12,229 nucleotides of DNA from DASPKA01 sp035628335 (GTDB taxonomy: Bacteria > Patescibacteriota > Doudnabacteria > UBA920): contig DASPKA010000064.1 of the NCBI GenBank assembly GCA_035628335.1, positions 1 through 12,229 on the forward strand, in the 5' to 3' direction. The first letter of the stretch is position 1. Every line of letters begins with the position of its first letter. Below are positions 5,829-11,888 of the stretch, piece after piece. The position numbers and the translations under genes are program-made. The notes below the pieces were generated by a model that was not told the DNA's origin, searched no databases, and saw only the letters and a list, made by a program, of their open reading frames with translations.

Positions 5829-7880
5829 ATGGATGTTATGGATTTCAAAATTGTTTCAAAATATAAACCAACTGGAGACCAGCCAAAAGCTATTGCTGGT
5901 CTCGTAAGGTCCCTGAAAGCTGGTCATAAGTACCAGACGCTTTTGGGTGTCACGGGCAGCGGAAAGACATACTCTGTGTCTAACATAGTAGAGCAATTAC
6001 AACGCCCAACTTTGGTGATTGCACATAATAAAACTTTGGCTGCGCAGTTGGCTTCGGAGTTCCAGGATTTTTTTCCAAATAATGCAGTCCATTATTTTGT
6101 TTCCTACTATGATTACTACCAGCCAGAGGCTTACATTCCCCGCAGTGACACGTATATTGAAAAGGAAACTCAGATAAACGAAGAAATTGACCGCTTACGC
6201 AACGCAGCCACCCAAAGCTTGCTATCCCGAAGAGATGTTTTAATTGTTGCCTCTGTTTCATGTATCTATGGTTTGGGCAACCCAGCTAACTACTTGGATT
6301 TGGCCCTAGATATGGAAATGGGTAAGCATTACAAGCGCACAAAGCTGGTGCGGCGGTTAACCGACCTGCAGTTTAAGCGCAATGACATTGACCTCCAGCG
6401 CGGTACTTTTAGGTTGCATGGCGATGTGCTGGAAATAGTACTAGCTTCTGAAGATACAAAAATACGCTTTAGTTTTTTTGGTGACGAACTGGAAAGTATT
6501 GAACGGTTGGATTTGCTTACTGGTGATTTGATTGAGAAGATGGATTTTGTGAGAATATTTCCTGCCAAGCACTTTGTAACCCCAGAGCACCAGCTTAAGG
6601 TTGCTATGGAGAGAATTCAAGACGAGCTACGGGACAGGTTGAAAGCTTTGCGCAGCGAAGGGAAAATACTTGAAGCTGCTCGCCTCGAGCAGCGAACTAA
6701 CTTCGACTTAGAGCTACTTGAGAACACTGGTTTTGTACCTGGTATTGAAAACTATTCCAGGATTATGGAAGGTAGGGAGCCTGGCAGCCCGCCTTCAACT
6801 TTGATTGACTATTTCCCAGACGATTTTTTGCTTTTCATAGACGAGTCACACCAAACAGTGTCTCAAATAGGCGCCATGTATGAGGGTGACAAGTCCCGCA
6901 AGCAGACACTGGTAGACTACGGTTTCCGCCTACCTTCAGCAATGGATAACAGACCCCTAAAGTTTAAAGAGTTTGAAAACAAAATTAGTCAAGTTGTTTT
7001 TGTTTCAGCTACCCCTGCAGACTTTGAGCTCAAAAAATCCCTTGAGGAAAATGTAGATATAACTACCGGGAAAAGGGTGGCTATTTCAGATCCCCATGAA
7101 GTTGTGGTGGAGCAAATTATTCGGCCTACAGGACTTTTGGACCCGACTATTGAAGTTAAACCTATAAAAAACCAGGTAGATGATTTACTTGAGCAGATCC
7201 AGAAACGTGTGAAAGTTAAAGAGCGAGTACTGGTGACTACGCTTACTAAGCGTATGGCCGAAGAACTAACAGAGTACTTACGTGAAGCCAATGTAAAGGT
7301 TCAGTATCTGCACAGTGACGTTGATACCATGGATCGGCTTGAAATTTTGCGTGACTTGCGTTTGGGTATTTTTGACGTTGTAGTAGGTATAAATCTGCTG
7401 AGAGAAGGGTTGGACCTTCCTGAAGTTTCGCTTGTTGCCATTTTGGATGCTGACAAAGAAGGATTCTTGCGCTCTCACCGTAGTTTCCTACAGATAATTG
7501 GCCGCGCTGCCAGGCACATACATGGACATGTGGTTATGTATGCAGACCGAATGACTGGCTCTATGAAGTCAGCTATAGATGAAACTGGAAGACGCCGTGT
7601 GTTGCAAGAGGAGTATAACAAAGCAAATGGAATAACCCCTCAGACTATAATAAAGAAAATCCAGGACTCTCGTCTTGCTGGGAGCAGGGTTGAGCTCGTC
7701 CAAACTGAGAAGCTGACTTCGGCAGACGTTTCAAAGATGGATAAGCAAGAGTTTAAACTTTACCTGGAAGAGTTAAAAGACGAAATGGACTTAGCCTCCC
7801 GAAACCTTGAGTTTGAAGCAGCCGCTCGCTTAAGAGATAGAATTGAAGAAGTAAAAAAATTAAAAAAACTGTCCAAGTAA
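5829..7880 (+). CDS. uvrB: UvrABC excinuclease subunit B
   Basis: UvrB is the damage-verifying helicase-like subunit of nucleotide excision repair, loaded by UvrA and then recruiting UvrC. With this start it has 683 aa, normal for the family. FKIVSKYKPTGDQPKAI opens the protein. Walker A GVTGSGKT is at about 40-47. The damage-probing beta-hairpin motif YYDYYQPEAYIP is at about 93-104. The helicase motif DESH, FVSATP, GINLLREGLDLPE and QIIGRAARH follow in order. A C-terminal UVR motif (LEFEAAARLRDRIEEVKKL) binds UvrC. An ATG at 5805 is rejected because it lies in the terminator T-tract and upstream of the -10. The choice between 5829 and 5838 is open; 5829 would be almost leaderless. No SD precedes either. 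Confidence 0.96.
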   Translation: MDVMDFKIVSKYKPTGDQPKAIAGLVRSLKAGHKYQTLLGVTGSGKTYSVSNIVEQLQRPTLVIAHNKTLAAQLASEFQDFFPNNAVHYFVSYYDYYQPEAYIPRSDTYIEKETQINEEIDRLRNAATQSLLSRRDVLIVASVSCIYGLGNPANYLDLALDMEMGKHYKRTKLVRRLTDLQFKRNDIDLQRGTFRLHGDVLEIVLASEDTKIRFSFFGDELESIERLDLLTGDLIEKMDFVRIFPAKHFVTPEHQLKVAMERIQDELRDRLKALRSEGKILEAARLEQRTNFDLELLENTGFVPGIENYSRIMEGREPGSPPSTLIDYFPDDFLLFIDESHQTVSQIGAMYEGDKSRKQTLVDYGFRLPSAMDNRPLKFKEFENKISQVVFVSATPADFELKKSLEENVDITTGKRVAISDPHEVVVEQIIRPTGLLDPTIEVKPIKNQVDDLLEQIQKRVKVKERVLVTTLTKRMAEELTEYLREANVKVQYLHSDVDTMDRLEILRDLRLGIFDVVVGINLLREGLDLPEVSLVAILDADKEGFLRSHRSFLQIIGRAARHIHGHVVMYADRMTGSMKSAIDETGRRRVLQEEYNKANGITPQTIIKKIQDSRLAGSRVELVQTEKLTSADVSKMDKQEFKLYLEELKDEMDLASRNLEFEAAARLRDRIEEVKKLKKLSK

Positions 7881-7919
7881 AAACAGCTTACCAGCATTGA
7901 AGCCGATGAGCTGTTTTTT
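7879..7919. terminator. bidirectional terminator, uvrB / 47-aa gene
   Basis: AAACAGCT (from 7881) and AGCTGTTT (from 7909) form the outer stem. An inner stem, CATTG (7895-7899) with CGATG (7904-7908), closes an AAGC loop, leaving a six-base bulge. T6 follows on the plus strand and T5 on the minus strand. Confidence 0.8.
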
Positions 7920-7920
7920 G

Positions 7921-8064
7921 TTAATAGCGTTTGGGCGGGACATAGACTTGCCCCGGTATCCCTTTCGCCTTTTGAAATCTTCCTTTTGAGTAGTCATGCG
8001 GCCATCCGCAGAGGATAGCCAGCTTTGCAATAGCAATTCCCATGTAGCAGATGACCTTAATCAT
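7921..8064 (-). CDS. small unknown protein, 47 aa
   Basis: The protein opens MIKVICYMGIAIAKLAILCG, a hydrophobic stretch that could be a membrane anchor or small signal-like helix, then becomes basic (SKGRFQKAKG) and ends VYVPPKRY. No family is recognised. The start at 8064 is fixed by GGAGG five bases upstream; that SD lies inside the last codons of the preceding gene, and only one base separates that gene's stop from this ATG, so translation is probably coupled. It is the last gene of a three-gene minus-strand unit and ends two bases from a bidirectional terminator. It is too short for routine gene finders, but the SD and context support it. Confidence 0.7.
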   Translation of the reverse strand: MIKVICYMGIAIAKLAILCGWPHDYSKGRFQKAKGIPGQVYVPPKRY

Positions 8065-8065
8065 T

Positions 8066-8323
8066 TTACCCTCCAATCCTTCTCATCCTTTTCACCAGCT
8101 CGGCCTGCGGCAAAAGCGGTAACCCCTGCACGATGCCTGGGGCAGAGATGGTGATGTCGGTCGGGTGGTCGTTAGAGGCATTGACGTAAGCGGTATAGGC
8201 GCCTGCGAGCAGGTTGCCTACGAGTTCCGGCTGGTCATCAGCAATCTCGAAAATGTGGTTACCTCGAACACCTTTTGGTATTTCTGGTAAATTTGGCAGA
8301 CTTATTTGAACCTGATATGACAT
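8066..8323 (-). CDS. small unknown protein, 85 aa
   Basis: The sequence begins MSYQVQISLPNLPEIPKGVR and ends LPQAELVKRMRRIGG. No signal peptide, membrane helix or known domain is seen. Proline and glycine spacing and alternating hydrophobic residues suggest a small beta-rich fold. The ATG at 8323 has an AAGGAG SD six bases upstream. GC reaches about 58-65% in hand-counted 60-base stretches, far above uvrB next door, so composition points to a different history or strong codon bias. It is the middle gene of the unit; a large hairpin element lies in the gap upstream, and its 3' end carries the SD of the 47-aa gene. Function is unknown. Confidence 0.78.
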   Translation of the reverse strand: MSYQVQISLPNLPEIPKGVRGNHIFEIADDQPELVGNLLAGAYTAYVNASNDHPTDITISAPGIVQGLPLLPQAELVKRMRRIGG

Positions 8324-8350
8324 AACTTACTCCTTCTATTTGTTTTTAAT

Positions 8351-8406
8351 CCCAAGCGGGTTATGTTCAGTTAACTTGGGTAGGATACAGTTAACTCCTA
8401 CCCAAG
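8351..8406 (-). other. intergenic hairpin with alternative pairing
   Basis: CTTGGGTAGGA (8375-8385) and TCCTACCCAAG (8396-8406) form a perfect 11-bp stem with a 10-base loop; with one mismatch the stem extends a further five bases. A third copy of the arm, CCCAAG at 8351-8356, can instead pair with CTTGGG at 8375-8380, which excludes the first hairpin. CAGTTAACT is also repeated (8368-8376, 8388-8396). No T-tract follows, so it is not a plain terminator. Confidence 0.6.
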
Positions 8407-8412
8407 TCAACT

Positions 8413-8652
8413 TCACACTGTTTCAAGTGTCATTTCATGGTACACAGAGACGGGACGCCCGTCATCTGCCACCAGCCAGCGGTCTCTGGTAAAGGTAGCT
8501 TCTGTGCCTTTACCCTGTCCGGAAACTTGTCCACAAACTGTAGTTTGGATAATTCTCAAACGGGTTCCATCTGGTGGAGTCCCAGGGGTCCAGTAAAAGT
8601 GGCCACGTTGGTTGTTGGCACTTTCGCCGTGCCATAGAACTTTATATTGCAT
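8413..8652 (-). CDS. small unknown protein, 79 aa
   Basis: The protein begins MQYKVLWHGESANNQRGHFY and ends VSVYHEMTLETV. It contains a glycine-rich centre (CGQVSGQGKGTEATFTRDRW) and alternating strand-like segments; no domain is recognised, and there is no signal peptide or membrane segment. The ATG at 8652 is preferred to one nine codons upstream because a TAGGAG SD lies between them with five bases of spacing. GC is about 57% in one hand-counted line. It is the first gene of the three-gene minus-strand unit and is preceded by a terminator-like hairpin and a structured leader, so its expression may depend on antitermination. Function is unknown. Confidence 0.75.
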   Translation of the reverse strand: MQYKVLWHGESANNQRGHFYWTPGTPPDGTRLRIIQTTVCGQVSGQGKGTEATFTRDRWLVADDGRPVSVYHEMTLETV

Positions 8653-8677
8653 TTTATCTCCTAGTTTTTGTGAATAC

Positions 8678-8708
8678 AAAAAGCCCGACGCTGTGTAGCG
8701 TCGGGCTT
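8678..8708 (-). terminator. strong terminator/attenuator hairpin
   Basis: AAGCCCGACGCT and AGCGTCGGGCTT form a perfect 12-bp stem with a four-base loop (8681-8708). On the minus strand a T5 run follows. It lies downstream of the HD gene and upstream of the 79-aa gene, so it can end the first transcript and gate the second. Confidence 0.85.
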
Positions 8709-8803
8709 GTTTTGTGCTTTGTAGTGGAACACCTCAAAGCTAGCCAACGCTACATAGCGCGGACATGCTCATCATTGAAGATTGAGATATAAGGTGTTTC
8801 ATT
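8681..8803 (-). promoter_or_regulatory. candidate structured leader RNA (attenuator or riboswitch-like)
   Basis: On the minus strand, P1 pairs AACACCT (8798-8792) with AGGTGTT (8734-8728). Inside it, P2 pairs CTCAATC with GATGAG (8787-8769, one bulged A), and P3 pairs CGCT with AGCG (8759-8748). This gives a three-way-junction-like fold. The arm CGCTATGTAGCGTTGG (8759-8744) can instead pair with CCGACGCTACACAGCG (8704-8689), the 5' part of the terminator, in 15 of 16 positions counting one G-U. The two states exclude each other. I recognise no known riboswitch class. It could also be a small RNA ending at the terminator. Confidence 0.5.
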
Positions 8804-8809
8804 ATGGTC

Positions 8810-8838
8810 AGCTTAGCAGGTTACAATTTGTTTGTCAA
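8810..8838 (-). promoter_or_regulatory. possible promoter of the leader and three-gene unit
   Basis: Perfect -35 TTGACA (8833-8838, inside the end of the HD gene), 17-base spacer, and a TGC-extended but weak -10 TAAGCT (8810-8815). The predicted start is near 8803, just before the P1 arm. Confidence 0.4.
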
Positions 8839-9441
8839 TAGAAAGTCGTAAATCTCATTGTTGTCAAACTGGTTAAACCACTCTGTTACAAAAGTCTTAA
8901 GCGCTTCTTTGCTTTTTTCATCAGTAATTTTTTCAGACTTTTCAAGGGATGCGTTCATGGCTGCCTTACGGTCTGCTTCCGACCCTTTTCCAACAAGAAA
9001 CTTGTAGTGCGAGCATTCCAGGTAATCTCCTAGCTTTGCGACAACACTTTCTATAGTTTTTTCTGCAAAAATCTCATCATGAAGTTTTTTAAATTGCCCA
9101 TGTTCTGGAAAGAAAGTGCTAAGAAAGGCTGCGTTTTCTTTTTCAAAAGCCTTGGCGTGAGCTTTTGCCACAGCGTTTGCTCTACCATAATACCAGTTAA
9201 TGTCTCCGCCAAAGAGTTCACCTAGGTCATGAAGCATGGCTAATTTTAACGTCTTTGCTGTATCTATATCGCAGCCTTGTGCTTGCAAAAAATCACAAAT
9301 TTGCCACGCAATCATTGCTACCAAGTAGTGATGCTGGGCAAGGTCAGACTGCTCTTGCTTACTCATACCCGCGAGCGCGTAGCCATATTGCGGCATAAAA
9401 CGGGTAATTTCTAATAATTTGAATAAATTTGCATAATTCAT
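8821..9441 (-). CDS. HD-domain hydrolase, YfbR/HDDC2-like
   Basis: The 206-aa protein is helical and shows the HD metal-binding pattern: H37/H38 in AQHHYLVAMIAWQI, the H71-D72 doublet in MLHDLGELFGGD, and D139 in AKLGDYLE. The order and spacing resemble the YfbR family, which dephosphorylates deoxynucleoside 5'-monophosphates; this activity is inferred. The N-terminus MNYANLFKLLEITRFMP aligns with the family's opening helix and supports the ATG at 9441, which lies four bases after the stop of the preceding gene. A longer start at 9468 would overlap that gene and is less likely. No SD is seen, so it is probably translated by coupling within a two-gene unit with the YbaK-like gene. Confidence 0.85.
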   Translation of the reverse strand: MNYANLFKLLEITRFMPQYGYALAGMSKQEQSDLAQHHYLVAMIAWQICDFLQAQGCDIDTAKTLKLAMLHDLGELFGGDINWYYGRANAVAKAHAKAFEKENAAFLSTFFPEHGQFKKLHDEIFAEKTIESVVAKLGDYLECSHYKFLVGKGSEADRKAAMNASLEKSEKITDEKSKEALKTFVTEWFNQFDNNEIYDFLLTNKL

Positions 9442-9445
9442 AGAG

Positions 9446-9955
9446 TTATTTTGGATTAGAGAAATCAAATATTGCGTCTGGTTTGACTATAGAGAGGTAG
9501 TCAGTAGTTTTTAAGGTGATGCTTTTTTCGAGAAATGCGGCGTTGAAGGCCAGGCGTTCGAAATTTTTTAATTGTGAAGAAATATAGAACTTGCTAATTT
9601 TAGGAAACACCTGTGAGCCAAATGGCGGCATGCAGCCATAGGTTACACCTGCAAGGTCAGTAAGTTCCTCGGAAGTAGCGAACCGCATAAGCTTAAAACC
9701 CGGCATACCAGATTTTAATTTCTTTTTGTCCAAGACATGAACCCCAGGCAGCACTAACGTTGCGAAAAATTCTTCGTTAGTAACATACAGCTTACATAAC
9801 AGCGCCTTCGCACCAACAGCGTCTGGAATGCCGAGCCTTTTTCTGACCTGCGCAGATTCTTCTGAGCTGCGGCATTGCTCGTGTTCATATACCTGAAACT
9901 CTACATTAGAATCCTTGAGAATATTTTGTATCTTTTCGAACGCTTCAGTGTTCAT
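9446..9955 (-). CDS. YbaK/EbsC-like aminoacyl-tRNA deacylase-domain protein
   Basis: The 169-aa protein belongs to the YbaK/ProX editing-domain fold, whose members hydrolyse misacylated tRNAs in trans. Visible motifs are YEHEQCRSSEESAQVRKRLG, GAKALLCK with K50 in the position of the conserved lysine, and GVTYGCMPPFG (about 103-113), a variant of the G-x-x-P-P-F loop. The C-terminus (TTDYLSIVKPDAIFDF) resembles the end of this family. Which amino acid it clears cannot be read from the sequence. The ATG at 9955 has no SD and lies exactly six bases after a TAATAT -10, so it should be leaderless. It is the first gene of a unit with the HD hydrolase. Confidence 0.85.
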   Translation of the reverse strand: MNTEAFEKIQNILKDSNVEFQVYEHEQCRSSEESAQVRKRLGIPDAVGAKALLCKLYVTNEEFFATLVLPGVHVLDKKKLKSGMPGFKLMRFATSEELTDLAGVTYGCMPPFGSQVFPKISKFYISSQLKNFERLAFNAAFLEKSITLKTTDYLSIVKPDAIFDFSNPK

Positions 9956-9961
9956 AGTAGT

Positions 9962-9990
9962 ATATTACAAAAGCGCCTCGCTTTAAGCAA
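9962..9990 (-). promoter_or_regulatory. promoter of the YbaK-like gene with palindromic spacer
   Basis: -35 TTGCTT (9985-9990), 17-base spacer, -10 TAATAT (9962-9967), then six bases to the ATG. The spacer contains the inverted repeat AAAGCG-AGG-CGCTTT (9970-9984), which overlaps the stop codon of the YibE/F gene. It could act as a weak terminator for that gene or as an operator. Confidence 0.5.
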
Positions 9991-11095
9991 TTTTTTTACT
10001 AAAATACCAGGCTGCGAAGTATGTAGCTAGAGGAATGGATAATATAATGGCAGAGGTTCCAATTACCGTACGAACTATTTCTTCTATAACTAAAGGCGAA
10101 TTCAGTACCACCCACCACGGAAGGTTAGTAGAATAGAGCATCATAAGGAGTGGTAAAGCACCTGAGGCATATGCAAGTAATAGGGTATTTATGAGGGCAG
10201 CTATGTGCTGTTTACCTACATGCATTCCTGCGCGATATAATTCTACTTTGAGAATTTCAGGTTTTGACTTCCACACCTGCTTTACACTTTCTACTTGAGT
10301 AATCACTGCGTCATCTAACACTCCTAAAGTACCTATAACTACCGAAGCAAAAAATACAGCCCTTAGGCTACTAAGCCCAGTGAGGGACTGTAGCATGACA
10401 GACTCCTCTAGGCCGCTGCCGTCCAGGCCCAGCAGATATATTACACCCCAAGATAACAAGGCAGCAACACAAAAGGCAGACGCGGCGGCAGTGGCGGCAA
10501 GTATTGTTACTTTTGTTATACCATGAGCAAGTACAGTGCCTATGCTTACCAAAATTCCTGCAGTTATTAAGACGAAGGCATATGGGTGTTGTGAAAATAA
10601 CCCAGGTACGAGCAGGTATTCAAGTATGATAATTGAAAATCCAAGCCCTGCAAATGAGGGGAAAGACGATCTGCCTGCAACAAGAAATATAACCAGCAAG
10701 AATAGAAAAAATACAATATATAGTTTAGGTAAACGGTATACATCAAGGATTGCATACGACTCACCCTCATCTCCACTCTCGACCCCCACAAGAACTTTTT
10801 GTCCGGTGTTTAGTGATACGCTAGGGTTGCCTGTTTCCCATTCACCTTCCTGCGTTTTTCCTAAAACACTAAAGCTAACACGTTGTGTATATCTTCGGAT
10901 ATTTGCCACGCTTCTGTCCTCTAGGGGGGTTGCAGAGCCCACAACGCCAATATAGTGTGTGGTGTAAGAGGAGATATGCGGCAAAACAGCTTCATTTCCT
11001 GGTATAGTTTTTGAAGTATGAAAGGTAACTAAAAAAACACAACCCAAAATGAGTAGTGCAGCTCCAGCGTACTGTAACTTAGCTAATTTAGTCAT
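9983..11095 (-). CDS. YibE/F-family membrane protein
   Basis: The 370-aa protein has an N-terminal membrane segment (about 9-26), a soluble region of about 100 residues probably outside the membrane, and then seven or more hydrophobic segments. The family motifs GTLGVLDDAVITQ, GMHVGKQHIAALINTLLLAYA and EEIVRTVIGTSAIILSIPL are clear. The biochemical role of YibE/F is not established. Its ATG overlaps the stop of the metal-transport permease by eight bases (ATGACTAA), and that permease overlaps the ATPase in the same way, so the three are surely co-translated. The context suggests a role in metal handling, either as an added transporter part or an efflux or sensing component; this is inference. 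Its own terminator is weak. Confidence 0.9.
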   Translation of the reverse strand: MTKLAKLQYAGAALLILGCVFLVTFHTSKTIPGNEAVLPHISSYTTHYIGVVGSATPLEDRSVANIRRYTQRVSFSVLGKTQEGEWETGNPSVSLNTGQKVLVGVESGDEGESYAILDVYRLPKLYIVFFLFLLVIFLVAGRSSFPSFAGLGFSIIILEYLLVPGLFSQHPYAFVLITAGILVSIGTVLAHGITKVTILAATAAASAFCVAALLSWGVIYLLGLDGSGLEESVMLQSLTGLSSLRAVFFASVVIGTLGVLDDAVITQVESVKQVWKSKPEILKVELYRAGMHVGKQHIAALINTLLLAYASGALPLLMMLYSTNLPWWVVLNSPLVIEEIVRTVIGTSAIILSIPLATYFAAWYFSKKIA

Positions 11096-11888
11096 TTCTA
11101 TTAAGCAAAAAAGAAATCACAAGTAAGATGAGGGAGAAAAGTACAATTGTTGCTCCTCCAGGAAGATTTAGGGTATATGCTAAGGCAAACCCGCCTATAG
11201 AAGAGATGAGACCAAAAAGTATACTAAGATACAACGTGCGCTTGAAGCTTAGGCCAAACTGGGCAGCAGCGGAAGGTGGAATAACCATGAGCCCTCCGAC
11301 AAGCAGAGCGCCAACTGCTGTAATTAGCGAAGATACCGCAGAGGCTGTGATTAAAATAAGCACTAGGCTGAGTGCGGTAACATGCAAGCCAGCAGCTCTC
11401 GCTAGATCCTCGTCCAGACTGAGTAGGAAAAAATACGGATAGAGTACCGTTATTAGACCCAAAGAAAGGACACAAGCGGCTATCATAAGATAGATATCGT
11501 TCCAGCTAACGGAGGCAAGGCTGCCAAAAAGGTATGCGTTAAAGTTAACTTGAGAACTACCTGAGCTTGCTGAGAGTATAAGGGCTAACGCTAGCCCGCC
11601 TGTGAGGAATACTGCCAGAGCTGCATCGCCAAAGAGTTTTTTTGACAATCGTACTCGTTCCATTCCAAGAGCGGCAATAACTGCAACTAGTGGTGCAACA
11701 ACCGGGGTAGGCCAGTGAAGGATTTGAGCTATTGCCACTCCTACCAGGGTGAAATGGGCAAGTGCATCTGCTATTACAGTGTATCTTCGGGCAAGCAGAA
11801 AGATACCAATGCTGGGAGCAAGTATGGCTAATACAAGAGAAGAGATAAATCCTCTAAGAATGAAAGGATTGTTAAAAATGTCAGTCAT
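11088..11888 (-). CDS. metal ABC transporter permease, ZnuB/MntB family
   Basis: The 266-aa membrane protein has about eight hydrophobic segments. The N-terminus FILRGFISSLVLAILAPSIG followed by GIFLLARRYTVIADALAHFTLVGVAI is diagnostic of the ABC-3 metal permease family (that stretch is cut here at key parts: LLARRYTVIADALAH). The loop LDEDLARAAGLHV couples to the ATPase. The GALLVGGLMVIPPSAAAQF segment is also conserved. Such permeases import zinc, manganese or iron; the sequence does not decide. The gene overlaps the ATPase gene upstream by eight bases (ATGACTGA) and the YibE/F gene downstream by eight bases. The solute-binding protein expected for import is not in the window and may lie beyond the right edge. 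Confidence 0.92.
   Translation of the reverse strand: MTDIFNNPFILRGFISSLVLAILAPSIGIFLLARRYTVIADALAHFTLVGVAIAQILHWPTPVVAPLVAVIAALGMERVRLSKKLFGDAALAVFLTGGLALALILSASSGSSQVNFNAYLFGSLASVSWNDIYLMIAACVLSLGLITVLYPYFFLLSLDEDLARAAGLHVTALSLVLILITASAVSSLITAVGALLVGGLMVIPPSAAAQFGLSFKRTLYLSILFGLISSIGGFALAYTLNLPGGATIVLFSLILLVISFLLNRND

Noticed and set aside
6989..7291. Minus-strand 100-codon open frame
   Set aside because: It is an antisense shadow of uvrB with low-complexity serine/threonine composition.
8340..8410. Hairpin and GTTAAC repeats as ends of an insertion sequence or a CRISPR fragment
   Set aside because: There is no transposase, no target duplication and only two copies without spacer regularity; an RNA structure within an operon explains it better.
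8574..8792. Plus-strand 72-codon open frame over the leader region
   Set aside because: It crosses the terminator hairpin, has no SD and reads antisense to the better-supported 79-aa gene.
9442..9468. Longer HD-gene start at 9468
   Set aside because: It would overlap the YbaK-like gene and adds residues not matching the family; the ATG at 9441 follows the stop by four bases.
10536..10955. Plus-strand 139-codon open frame
   Set aside because: It lies antisense within the YibE/F gene, whose motifs are clear, and has no supporting SD or domain.
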